A stretch of 37,810 bases of DNA from Ruminococcus sp. UBA4383 (GTDB taxonomy: Bacteria > Bacillota > Clostridia > Oscillospirales > Ruminococcaceae): contig DGRR01000095.1 of NCBI GenBank assembly GCA_002389995.1, positions 1 through 37,810 of the forward strand. Direction: 5' to 3'. Under the pieces are notes generated by a model. It ran no database searches and was not told where the DNA came from. It worked only from the letters and a program-made list of their open reading frames with translations. Positions 1 to 9,700 of this stretch are shown here, one piece after another (within the stretch, counting starts at the first letter, position 1; each line of letters begins with the position of its first letter). The position numbers and the translations under genes are program-made.

Positions 1-1
1 A

Positions 2-52
2 TGTTCTGGCTGTAATCGTAAGAAGTTACCACTAGACCTGTCATCATTATAA
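2..52 (+). CDS. Possible 3' end of an unidentified plus-strand gene
   Basis: One frame stays open from the left edge to a TAA at 50-52. It reads a CSGCNRKK stretch followed by a short hydrophobic tail. It stops ten bases before a strong plus-strand terminator, which implies that a plus-strand transcript ends here. The C-x-x-C-N-x-K pattern is reminiscent of the zinc-binding end of HNH-type proteins, but 16 residues are too few to assign a family. The other two frames close earlier, at 13-15 and 33-35. Confidence 0.25.
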   Translation, partial: CSGCNRKKLPLDLSSL

Positions 53-61
53 ATTAAAAGT

Positions 62-97
62 AAGACCGACTGAAAAAAACAGTCGGTCTTGTTTTTT
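62..97 (+). terminator. Intrinsic terminator, plus strand
   Basis: A perfect 11-bp inverted repeat (AAGACCGACTG, seven-A loop, CAGTCGGTCTT) is followed by GTTTTTT. It ends the gene entering from the left edge. Confidence 0.9.
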
Positions 98-122
98 CAG
101 TTTTCGGCAAATCAAAGCTAAA

Positions 123-158
123 AATAAGCACCGTACCCTTTTGGATTCGGTGTTTATT
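123..158 (-). terminator. Intrinsic terminator of the small minus-strand gene
   Basis: The arms AATAAGCACCG (123-133) and CGGTGTTTATT (148-158) pair through a G-U. Read on the minus strand the hairpin runs into a TTATTTTT tract just past the stop codon at 162. Confidence 0.7.
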
Positions 159-161
159 GTT

Positions 162-419
162 TTAATTTATGAGTATCTGATTTGCGTCACCCATTGCTTC
201 TTTTACGTCAAATTTATATCTTTCGGGAAGATAATCCACATTGTCTCTTATGCTGTCTTCCAGAAGCTTCTTCAATTCCAGAACATCATCTTCAATTTGA
301 CCGCACAAGGATTTATCAATAGCTATGCGTATATCTACTGATGCAAACTCAGGGTGATATCCGAATTTTTCGTAGTGAATATCAGTCATTTTATAAATTT
401 CTTCAAATATCTGATTCAT
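162..419 (-). CDS. Small hypothetical protein
   Basis: I do not recognise this 85-residue acidic, probably helical, soluble protein. It shows no signal peptide, transmembrane segment, Cys motif or known domain signature. Translation most likely starts at the ATG at 419, because GAGGTG lies five bases upstream; the reading frame also allows a GTG at 425. It has its own promoter (471-499) and its own terminator (123-158), so it is a monocistronic gene rather than the last gene of the NRPS operon ending at 546. Codon use resembles the neighbours. No function is proposed; the case for a real gene rests on the promoter, SD and terminator surrounding it. Confidence 0.75.
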   Translation of the reverse strand: MNQIFEEIYKMTDIHYEKFGYHPEFASVDIRIAIDKSLCGQIEDDVLELKKLLEDSIRDNVDYLPERYKFDVKEAMGDANQILIN

Positions 420-470
420 ATACACACCTCATTAAACTTTCAGTATATTTTAAAGGTTTCAGTTTTAATA

Positions 471-499
471 ATTATAACATAATCATTTCTGAAAGTCAA
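471..499 (-). promoter_or_regulatory. Sigma-A promoter of the small hypothetical gene
   Basis: On the minus strand, -35 TTGACT (499-494), a 17-bp spacer and -10 TATAAT (476-471) are seen. The transcript would start about 45 bases upstream of the ATG at 419. The 426-545 gap holds this promoter and no obvious hairpin ending the NRPS operon. Confidence 0.7.
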
Positions 500-545
500 G
501 CTGTTTGAAATGCACATGAAAAGTCAGCGGAGCAGGTAACGGATT

Positions 546-1994
546 TTATCTGAAATTTAAAATGTCACTTATATTTTTGCTTTCAAGCTTATGCCATTCA
601 AAGCCGAGTCTGCCAAGAAGTTTGACAGTCCTGCGGTTTTCGGGCGACATGATAAGAGCCTGATTTACATTTCCCTCTGCAATGCTGAGAGTGCAGAGCT
701 GTTTCAGGTCATAGGAAATGCTGTCATATTTTTCAATGAACACATCACGGATTTTGTCAAGCGGAATTTTATTCTTTCCTATAAAGTCGGCATATTCTGA
801 AATTGTCATCATATTCGGATTGTACACATGATATATGAAGCAGTCGTCCTCCTCGATTTCCATAAGGCGGTATATAGCCTCTGCGGTTTCGTCAACATAG
901 GAAAAGTCAAGGAGTTTTTTGTCAAGGTCAGGGAATATTCCGTCTTTTTCGAGAATATTGAGTATACTGAGTTCGGTGTTTACAAGGTGAAGATTTTCTT
1001 TTGTTGTGCCGAAGGGATATTTTCCGTATCTGTAACTCTGGATAATATTTGAAGGTCTGAATATTCTGAATCTGAAATTTCCCTTTTCGGAGACAACAAG
1101 GTTTTCTGATATGAGTTTTGAGCGGACGTAATAATTTTCCGCATCTTCATCGAGTAAAGTGTCATATTCTGTGAAAGGTATGGGATTTTCACTTCTCTTG
1201 TATGTATGGCAGGTAGAAATAGTTGATACATGATTGAGGACTTTTTCGCAGCCTGTTTTCACAAACTCTATAACTCTTTTTGTGCCGTTTATATTGAGTT
1301 TTTCAAACTCCTCCCATTTTCCGTAATGGTTTATATTTGCGGCTGTATGGAGTACACTGTCGATAATTTCCGAGAGTTCGAGGTATTTTTTTTCAGGCAG
1401 TCCGAAATAGTCCTTTGTGAGGTCGCCTGTGAGGAAACTTATTCTGTCGGCATAAATTTCCCTGTATGAGGAGTTCGGGAAATAAAAATCAGTGAGATTC
1501 CAGAAACGTTCTGCGGCGGATTTTTCATCTTTTCCACGGACAACTGCATATATATGCGATGAAGATTCCGTCAGTATCTTTTCGATTATATGGCAGGCGA
1601 TATAGCCTGTTGCGCCTGTTACGAGTATATTTTTCGGTTCATCTGAAACTCTGTAAGAGATATTTCTGCATTTTTTCTCATATTCATCAAGAATTTTAAT
1701 ATAATTCTCATCAGGTGTGAAGCCGTTTATTTTCCCTATGACATTCATAAGCAGGTCGGCATCACGGTATTTATTTTCGGAAAACTCTGCAACAGCAGAA
1801 ATTTCCCTTATTGTCTGGCAGGTGAACATCTTGTAAATCGGAATTATTATTCCTGATTTCTTGCATTTTTCGATTATCTCGATAGCTTTCATGGACGTTC
1901 CGCCGACATCAAAGAAATTGTCATCAAGTCCGATACTGTCATTTTTGAGGACATCTTTCCATATATCCGAAATAATTTCTTCCATATTATTCAT
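546..1994 (-). CDS. Stand-alone NRPS carrier-reductase (T-R) protein
   Basis: A didomain enzyme of about 482 residues. Residues 1-80 are a peptidyl carrier with the motif DVGGTSM and the phosphopantetheine Ser at about residue 34. The remainder is a thioester-reductase domain (NAD-binding_4 / Lys2 and CAR type), with a TGATGYIA nucleotide-binding loop, a Thr in the VSTIST strand and a YVRSK catalytic Tyr/Lys pair near residue 288. Such domains use NAD(P)H to release a carrier-bound acyl chain as an aldehyde (or alcohol after a second round). Start: the ATG at 1994 has AAGGAGAAA just upstream and overlaps the preceding stop by eight bases; the longer frame to 2057 adds a basic stretch lacking support. 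Last gene of the minus operon. No condensation domain precedes this carrier, so it either accepts the chain by transthiolation or reduces the NRPS-bound chain in trans. Confidence 0.9.
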   Translation of the reverse strand: MNNMEEIISDIWKDVLKNDSIGLDDNFFDVGGTSMKAIEIIEKCKKSGIIIPIYKMFTCQTIREISAVAEFSENKYRDADLLMNVIGKINGFTPDENYIKILDEYEKKCRNISYRVSDEPKNILVTGATGYIACHIIEKILTESSSHIYAVVRGKDEKSAAERFWNLTDFYFPNSSYREIYADRISFLTGDLTKDYFGLPEKKYLELSEIIDSVLHTAANINHYGKWEEFEKLNINGTKRVIEFVKTGCEKVLNHVSTISTCHTYKRSENPIPFTEYDTLLDEDAENYYVRSKLISENLVVSEKGNFRFRIFRPSNIIQSYRYGKYPFGTTKENLHLVNTELSILNILEKDGIFPDLDKKLLDFSYVDETAEAIYRLMEIEEDDCFIYHVYNPNMMTISEYADFIGKNKIPLDKIRDVFIEKYDSISYDLKQLCTLSIAEGNVNQALIMSPENRRTVKLLGRLGFEWHKLESKNISDILNFR

Positions 1995-2745
1995 AATTTT
2001 TCTCCTTTTCCGTGAGGTATGAAGTGAGTTTGGCGCATACTTCACTGAGATGTTCATTGATGTAGAAATGATTTCCGCTGTAATAATGTTTCACGATACC
2101 TTTTGAGGTATAATTTTCCCATGCATCTATCTGTGATTCGGAAACATTCACGCTGTCGTCAGTGCCGTTGAAAAGAATTATCGGAATATCAAGTTTTACG
2201 TTGTCAGTGCTGTAAGAGCGGTGAACCGCAAAATCAGCCCTTGCAATAGGCATGAAATATTCAAGTATCTCCTTGTTTTCGCAGAGTTCCTTTGCGACAA
2301 AGCCTGATTCTGTTATGAAATCCGTAAATTCCCCGTCACTCATTCCTGATATATCAGGGACTTGTGAAAATTCAGGAGCAGTAAGTGATGATATAAAAAG
2401 ATATTCAGCGTTGAGATTTTTATTTCTGCTCAGATACTTTGCTGTCTCAAATGCAACAAGTCCGCCTGTACAGTGTCCCCAGAAGGCAAATTTCTTGTCA
2501 CGGAAAAAATCCTCATTTTCCTCCGCAAGATTTTTTGCGAGTTCCTGTATGCTGTCAGGCATAGGCTCTGCAAAGCGTCTTTCACGCATGGGGTATTCAA
2601 CGGGGATTATGTTTATATTCTCCCCGAAATTCCTTGCCCAGCCCGAAAAAGAACCTGAACTTCCGCCTGCGTGTACAAAGCAGAAAATATTATATTCTGC
2701 GCTGTCCTTGTATTTGTAATGGCTGAACCACTTTGATGTTCTCAT
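1987..2745 (-). CDS. Type II thioesterase with a Cys nucleophile
   Basis: An alpha/beta hydrolase of the GrsT/SrfAD editing-thioesterase family, about 252 residues. The N-terminal CFVHAGGSSGSF strand-loop is typical. The nucleophile elbow reads WGHCTGG, so the expected Ser of GHSxG is Cys (TGT codon at 2472-2470). The acid (GTDDSVN) and the His (GNHFYI) follow in the usual order. Type II thioesterases normally clear misprimed or stalled carrier domains; Cys variants in related integrated TE domains are known to support acyl transfer or ring closure. Start: the ATG at 2745 sits eight bases behind AAAGGA, while the ATG at 2751 in the same frame is too close. It overlaps the oxidase upstream and the T-R gene downstream, so translation is probably coupled. 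It is the second thioesterase of this operon. Confidence 0.9.
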   Translation of the reverse strand: MRTSKWFSHYKYKDSAEYNIFCFVHAGGSSGSFSGWARNFGENINIIPVEYPMRERRFAEPMPDSIQELAKNLAEENEDFFRDKKFAFWGHCTGGLVAFETAKYLSRNKNLNAEYLFISSLTAPEFSQVPDISGMSDGEFTDFITESGFVAKELCENKEILEYFMPIARADFAVHRSYSTDNVKLDIPIILFNGTDDSVNVSESQIDAWENYTSKGIVKHYYSGNHFYINEHLSEVCAKLTSYLTEKEKNYE

Positions 2746-2747
2746 AA

Positions 2748-3719
2748 TCATAATCCTTTCTTTTCGATTCCAAATTCTATGCAGTGAAGATATTTCTGCA
2801 TTGGTGAAAGATGAAAATATCCTGCGACTGCATCAAAATTCATTTCGCCTATTATACAGCTTCCGATTTCCTCAGAAAAGGCTTTTACTGTTAAAGCCTG
2901 AGATATTATTCCACCGTCAGCGATTCCGAGATAGTAGCCGAGACCGTCATATTTCGGCATACTGTACTGTGCATTGTAGACGAGATATACTGAAAAAGCC
3001 GAGCCTTCATGTATATCACGGTTTGAGAAATAATGTGCCTCCCTGAAATCTCCTTCGGGAATATCAACAACGGCAAGCTTGTTTTCATAAGGAATAAACA
3101 GATATAATCCCTGCGGTAAGTTTTCCACACGGTTTTCCTTTATGAACACATATATGTCAACGGGATAGAGTCCGCCTCCGCTTGGGTAAAGATATTTTTT
3201 ATTCTCATACTCCCTGACTGCTGAGAGGACGGACGAAATCTGATGAAAGGATATTTTCTTTTCACTGTCAAAATTTCTCACAGATTTGCGGTTTATCAAA
3301 TCTCCTGCGGGAATATCTTCAAGTTCGACAGGAAATAAAGAGTCTGCAACTTTTCTGCGGAGAGCAGACTGCGTGAATTTTTCTCTTTCTTTGGGAGATG
3401 CCTTTACAGCATCGCCCGAATTATCCATATCCTTGTAAATCCTGTTCTGTGAGCTGAAAAGTATATTCACATCATCGAGGGAGTTCACAAGAATTTTTTC
3501 GCCTTTGAGTTTTTCAATGAACATTATAACTGCATTTGTATCCCTGTCACGGTAATTTTCGAGAATTTCCGTGATACACGAACCTTTTGCGGTCATGAAA
3601 TAGAATTTAGGAAAGAGTTCCTTTATGTCATCGGGATATTTCACACCGTTTATGAAAAGGCTGTCATCTTCAATATACCAGATTGCAGAGGCAGACCAGT
3701 AAAGCTTTTTAATTTTCAT
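2748..3719 (-). CDS. SagB-type FMN-dependent azoline oxidase
   Basis: A 323-residue protein. The first ~120 residues form an N-terminal extension like that of SagB-family proteins. The nitroreductase-fold domain follows, marked by INRKSVRNF (~145), the PSGGGLYPVDIYV loop (~185-197) and a C-terminal IGSCIIGEMN region. SagB/McbC/ThcOx enzymes oxidise thiazolines and oxazolines to aromatic azoles using FMN, and relatives act as oxidase domains in thiazole-forming NRPSs. Immediately downstream of an NRPS with two Cy domains and Cys-type A domains, thiazoline-to-thiazole oxidation is the natural inference. Its start overlaps the NRPS end by 11 bases. It is encoded as a free protein rather than an integrated Ox domain. 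Another redox reaction on the peptide cannot be excluded. Confidence 0.85.
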   Translation of the reverse strand: MKIKKLYWSASAIWYIEDDSLFINGVKYPDDIKELFPKFYFMTAKGSCITEILENYRDRDTNAVIMFIEKLKGEKILVNSLDDVNILFSSQNRIYKDMDNSGDAVKASPKEREKFTQSALRRKVADSLFPVELEDIPAGDLINRKSVRNFDSEKKISFHQISSVLSAVREYENKKYLYPSGGGLYPVDIYVFIKENRVENLPQGLYLFIPYENKLAVVDIPEGDFREAHYFSNRDIHEGSAFSVYLVYNAQYSMPKYDGLGYYLGIADGGIISQALTVKAFSEEIGSCIIGEMNFDAVAGYFHLSPMQKYLHCIEFGIEKKGL

Positions 3720-6700
3720 TCGGAGAGTTCTCCTTTTCGTTTAATTTTTTAAGAATAAGGTCATAAAGTTCGGAAATTGTCAGCACACTGAACATTTCAG
3801 TAAGAGATATCGGAATATCAAATTCACTGCGTATGCGTGAAACCATTTTTACAGCCATAAGGGAATTTCCGCCCATTTCAAAGAAATCCGTATGCAAATC
3901 AGCCTGTATGCCGAGCATTTCCGAATAAGTATCGAGGAGTTTCTTTTCAGTTTCATCTCTCGGAACATTGTCTGGTTTAGGTTCTTCGTCTGTACATATG
4001 TTTATTTCAGCGAGTTTTTTGTAATCCGTCTTTCCGTTATTGGTGAGAGGCACTTCATCAATTCTGACATAGAATTTCGGTATTGCAAAATATGGAAGTC
4101 TGTCGGAAAGGAAATTCTTAAATTCTTCGGCAGATATATCTCTGTCGGCAATATAATATGAGATTATATTGTTTCCGTCATCTGTCAGTGCAGAAACGCA
4201 GTTCTGTACATCTTTGTGTGAAATAATTGATTTGCTTATACCATTGAGTTCGATACGCTTTCCGTTTATTTCGACCTGCAAATCATTTCTTCCCATGAAG
4301 ATGATATTGCCGTTTTCGTCATATTTTCCGAGGTCTCCCGTCCTGTAAACAAGTTCTCCTGTCTGTGGGAATACCATGAAATTCCTGAAATTTTCGGCAG
4401 GATTATTTATATATCCCTGACTTACGCCGATTCCTGCACAGTACATCATGCCGACAACGTTTACAGGGCATATTTCCATATTGTCATTGAGGATATAATA
4501 TTTTGTATTGTCGATTGGTCTGCCGTAGGGGATAAGTTCATTTTCGATATCCTTGTCAGTGACTTCGTGACCGATATTCCATATAGTTGTTTCGGTAGGA
4601 CCTCCGACATTTATAAGCCTGAGATTCGGGATATTCTTTTTGAGGATTCCTGCGGTCTTTATGTTGAGGTAGTCTCCGCCCGAAAGTATATATTTGAGAT
4701 TCTTCATGCAGTCGGGGATATTTCCCTGAGAGTGTTCAATTATCATCTGAATAAATGCAGGGACGGAATTCCAGAGAGTAACATGATATTTTTCCATGAG
4801 AAGAATCCACTGTTCGGGGTCTTTGGCTTTTTCCTCAACGGGAACGGCAATTCCCGCACCTGCGAACATACTGCCGAAAATATCGTACATTGACATATCA
4901 TGTGCATAGTTTTCGAGGGCGATAAAGGTATCAGAAGAATTTATTCCAAGTTCTCTGTTTGTAAACACAATTCCGTTGAGCAAGCCTTTCTGAGTTACTT
5001 TTACAGTTTTGGGAAGTCCTGTTGAACCGGAAGTATTTATAGCCGCAGCGAGGGAGTTTTCATCTGTATGCACAGGCGGAATATATTTTTCGGATTTCAC
5101 AGCTTCTGCGGATATTACCTTTATATCGGGAGAATTTATGTCACTGTCAGTTATCAGGTAAACCGAATTTATATTTTTCATACAGTTCAGGGTAAGCTGA
5201 TGTGTATAGTTGTATTCTATCGGAACATATACTGCACCTATATATTCAACGGCAACGACAGCAATTATCTGTTCAATTGATTTTCTTGTATGTACGGATA
5301 TGTAATCGCCCTGTTTACAGCCTGAATCAATAAGTCTTTCAGCCATGCCCATGACATACTTTTTAAACTCACCATATGTAAGACTTTGATTTTCGTCTGA
5401 TATAAATATTTTATCGGAATATTTTTCAAAGCTTTCGGCAATAAGTTCGGAGAAAGGTCTGTATTCAAAAGGCTTGTCAGTATTGTTTATACTTTCTGTA
5501 ATCTGCCTGTCATATTCAGGGAGAGATACTTTGCATGGTTTTTCCCAGAAATCCTTTTCATAAATTGCCCTGTGGAGAATTTCTTTCTGAACCTCTACCA
5601 TTCTTCTGAGCATATCTCCGTCCATAAGACCTTTAATGTAGTTCCAGTTAAATTCTATGCGGTCATTATAGAGTATAGTGTTAATATCTATCCATATCTG
5701 AGTTGTATGGTTTTCCTGATATTTTACTGTCATTACTCTGTTTTCGGGAATCTCCACATTTGCCATCATACCGAAAACTATCGGTACAAGTGCAGTTTCA
5801 TAGTTTCTCATGCCCTTATATATTTCACGCAGGACTTCCATACCTGAAAAGCTGTTGTTTTCTTTGAGAGTCCAGAGCTGTTCGTGATTTTTGCGGACAG
5901 TCTCAAAGAATGTTGCATCGGGATTGTTTTCAGCGGTGAAAAGCAGGAATGAAGAACATATACCGATTATTTTATTTACATCTTCATGGAACTGCGGGCG
6001 GTCAAATTCAGGGATATTGAGCATGAATTTCTGATTTTTATTCCACCTTGCTATTGTCAGGGCAAAAGATGTAAATATTACAGTAAAGGGTGATATGCCG
6101 TATATTTTTGATTTTTCTTCGAGTCTGTGCCAGTCATTTATATCGAGTCCGCACTCTATCTGTCCGCCCTCGATTGATGTAAGGCTCTTGAAATCCGAAA
6201 GCAGAGGGAGAGTTCCTGCTTCGGGGAGTTCGGGTATTCTTGAAAGCCAGTATTCCTTTGCCTTCTGATATTTTTTAGTAGTTTTCTGATATTCCTTGTA
6301 CTTCACATAGTCACGGTATGAGGCTTTGAGAGGCTTTAATTCAGCATTTTCGTCACTGTAAAGCTTTTCAAGTTCAAGGTGGAATATCTGATAGCTCCAG
6401 CCGTCAATGATAAGTCCGTCAACGTATATATGCACTATTGCCCTGTGATTTTCGAGCAGGCTTACAAGAATTTTGATAAGCGGAGCTTTTTCGAGGTCAA
6501 GGCGGACAAGAGTCATTTCCTTTCTGACTTCAATGCAGTAATTTTCAAGTTCTTCATCAGTAAGACCTGTTTTGTCGGCAAGAGTTATTTCGGGGAGTTC
6601 GGCAGTTTCAAGTATCTGCTGTGTGCTGTCGGCATGAAATACTGTCCTGAGCATATCATGGCGTTCGATGAGTTTTTTCAGTACACGGCGGAATTTTTCG

Positions 6701-9700
6701 TCATCATAGTACGAACATTCAAGCTCTACATAGCCGTTTGTCACAAGTCCCTTATAACCGTCAGCACTTCTTCCGATAAAATATGACTCCTGAAGTTCGC
6801 TGAGGCTGAAAGGTTCATATTTTGATTCGGGGCTTATTGAGAAACTTTCTTCTTCGGTACTGTCGGAATCAGATTTTTCGCTGTCAATAAGCGCAGCAAT
6901 TTCCTTTATAGTTGAGTGTTGCAGGAATTTCTGGAACGGGATATTCACTCCGAAAACCTTTTCAATTTCTCCTGCGGTCTGAATCATATTTACGGAATCA
7001 CCGCCGAGATTGAAAAATCCCGTATTTATATTCACTGAATCTTTATCAGTTCCAAGAATACTGCACCATATATCAACAAGTTTGTTTTCCGTATCGGAAT
7101 AGTTTCCGTTTTCGGAAATTTTGGCTGATGATACCTTGAAATCGGGGGAGGGGAGAGCTTTTCTGTTTACTTTGCCGTTTGAAGTAAGCGGTATACTCTC
7201 AATATTTATGTAATATTCGGGTATCATGTATCTTGTGAGGAAAGTTCCGAGGTATTCAGAAAGTTCTTCCTTTGAATAATTTTCGGGAGACACATAGTAC
7301 ACGCAGAGATGAACTGAACCTGTTTCGGATTTTTTGATGTCAGCAACGGCATTTTTAATATCCTTGTATTTTATCAGTACATTTTCAATCTCCGAGAGTT
7401 CGATTCTGTGACCGTGAATTTTAACCTGAGAATCACGTCTGCCGAGAAATTCCATTATACCTTTTTCGGAAATGCGTCCGAAATCGCCTGTTTTGTAGAT
7501 TTTTCCGAATTTCTCCGTATTAATGAAAGCGAGGGCAGTTTTTTCGCCGTCATTGAGATAACCGACAGCAACACTTTCACCGCCTATATATATTTCGCCC
7601 GTGGTATTTACGGGACACTCATGAAGTGCTTCATTGAGAATATACATTTTCTGGTTGCTGAGAGGTCTGCCGTAGGGGATACTTGAAAGCATACTGTCGC
7701 TTTCCTGAATCACATGGAAAATCGACCATATAGAGCCTTCCGTAGCTCCTCCGAGTGAAACGGATATACTTTCAGGAAAATATTTTTTTATTTCATTCGG
7801 CAATGATACAGGTATCCAGTCACCGCTCATCATAAAGAGTCTCATGCTGAAATTCTGATAATTTTCCCTGATTCCGCATCTGCTGACTATAAGGTTTGTG
7901 ATTGCAGGTACGCAGTTGAGGAAAGTTATTTTTTCCCTGTCGATTATATTTATCAGGTCATCAACATCTCTTGAATCCCTTGCGATATAAAATTCCGCAC
8001 CTGATGCAAATGCTCCGAAAATGTCATATACTGACAAATCAAAACAGAATGAAGTAACGCAGAGAATCCTGTCTTTTTCAGTTATTTCAAAGCGTCTGTT
8101 TATATCGAGAACGGTGTTGCAAAGTCCCTTATGAGTAACAGCAACGCCTTTCGGAGTTCCCGTGCTTCCTGATGTGAAAATAGCGTATGCAAGAGAATCA
8201 CCGTCAACGTTTTTACTGTACTCGAATTTACGGCAGTTTTCGGGAGATATACGGCTTATTTTGTTTCCGTCAATCATGATTTTAGCACAGCTTTTTTCGA
8301 GGATATAATTTTTTCTGTTTTCGGGGTAATCCTCATTAATATTCACGAAAGCGCAGTTGCATTTAAGGACAGCGAGTATATTAACAATTGTCCATACATT
8401 TCTTGCGGAACTTACTGCAACAACATCGCCGTCATTTACGCCATTTTCCCTGAGAATATTTGCAGCCTCATCGGAAAGCCTGTCAAGTTCACCGTAAGTC
8501 AGGGAATCTGAATCATCTTTCACGGCAATTTTATTGCTGTATTTTTCAAAGTTTTCCTTAATCATCTCAACAGCGGTAACACAGGGAATTTCCTGTTCTG
8601 TTGCGTTGTAATCGTCAAGAATGTTCCTGTCTCTTTCGGATAATTCAAAGAAATTTTCAGAGACTGTTCCGCAGTCGTCAACGGAATTTAAAAGTTCCGT
8701 AAACTTACCGAACATGAATTTTATTGTATCTTCATCAAATAATTTCCTGTCGTAATCCCAGACAATCATAAGCCTGTCATTTTCTTCCATTACCTGACAG
8801 TCAATAAAAACCTGCGGAGTCTGACTTATACTGTAACGGATTTTTCCGAACTGTCCGACAGCATCATAAGCGGAATTTCCGAGTATCATGCTTGTGAAAA
8901 CGTATGGCATGAGAGCTTTTTCGGGCATATTTTGAGTACGAACGATATCTTTCATTATTTCAGTTCCGTCATAAAGCTTATGTTTTGAAGAAGCTTTAAG
9001 GGCAGATTTTACATTTTCCGCATACTCCCAGAAATTCAGTTCAGGCTTTAATTCATTCTTTATATCAATAAGTCTTACAGATGTAAAATCGCCTATAACA
9101 TTGGAAAAATCTATATTCTGCCTGCTGTTGTGAGGTCTGTCCATAACGGGCATATTGATGCAGAAACTTTCCTGATTGCTCCACAGACCGAGAGTCATTG
9201 AGTAAGCTGTCATAACCGTAACCGTAGGTGTCAGACGTTTTTTTGAAGATATTTTTCTTATGGACTGCCATTTTTCCTTTTCGATATATGTTTTGAGTCT
9301 TTTGCCTTCGGGGATTTCCGAAAGACCCTCTTTTTTTATGGGAATATCGGGAGCAGGCGATATTTCGGAAAGTTTCTCACGCCAGAAATTTCTGTCAGCC
9401 TCATAAGCCTCTGTATTTTTTTCAGCTTCTTTCATGCTCACATAGTCTGAAAAGCTGAGAGGAGAAATTTCGTCCTCAGTATCATTTTCGTAGCCTGATT
9501 TCAGTTCTCTCATCAGTATGAAAACAAGGCTGAACGCATCTGCGACAAGGAGGTTACAACCGCTGAAAATACAAGTTTTTCCATTATTGAGCGAAGCTGT
9601 GCGGAATACAAACATTTTTTCTGAATTTTTGAGAGATGCTGTTATTTCCTCTCTTATTTCGGAAATTCTTTTTTCCTGTTCTTCATCGGAAAGCGCAGAA

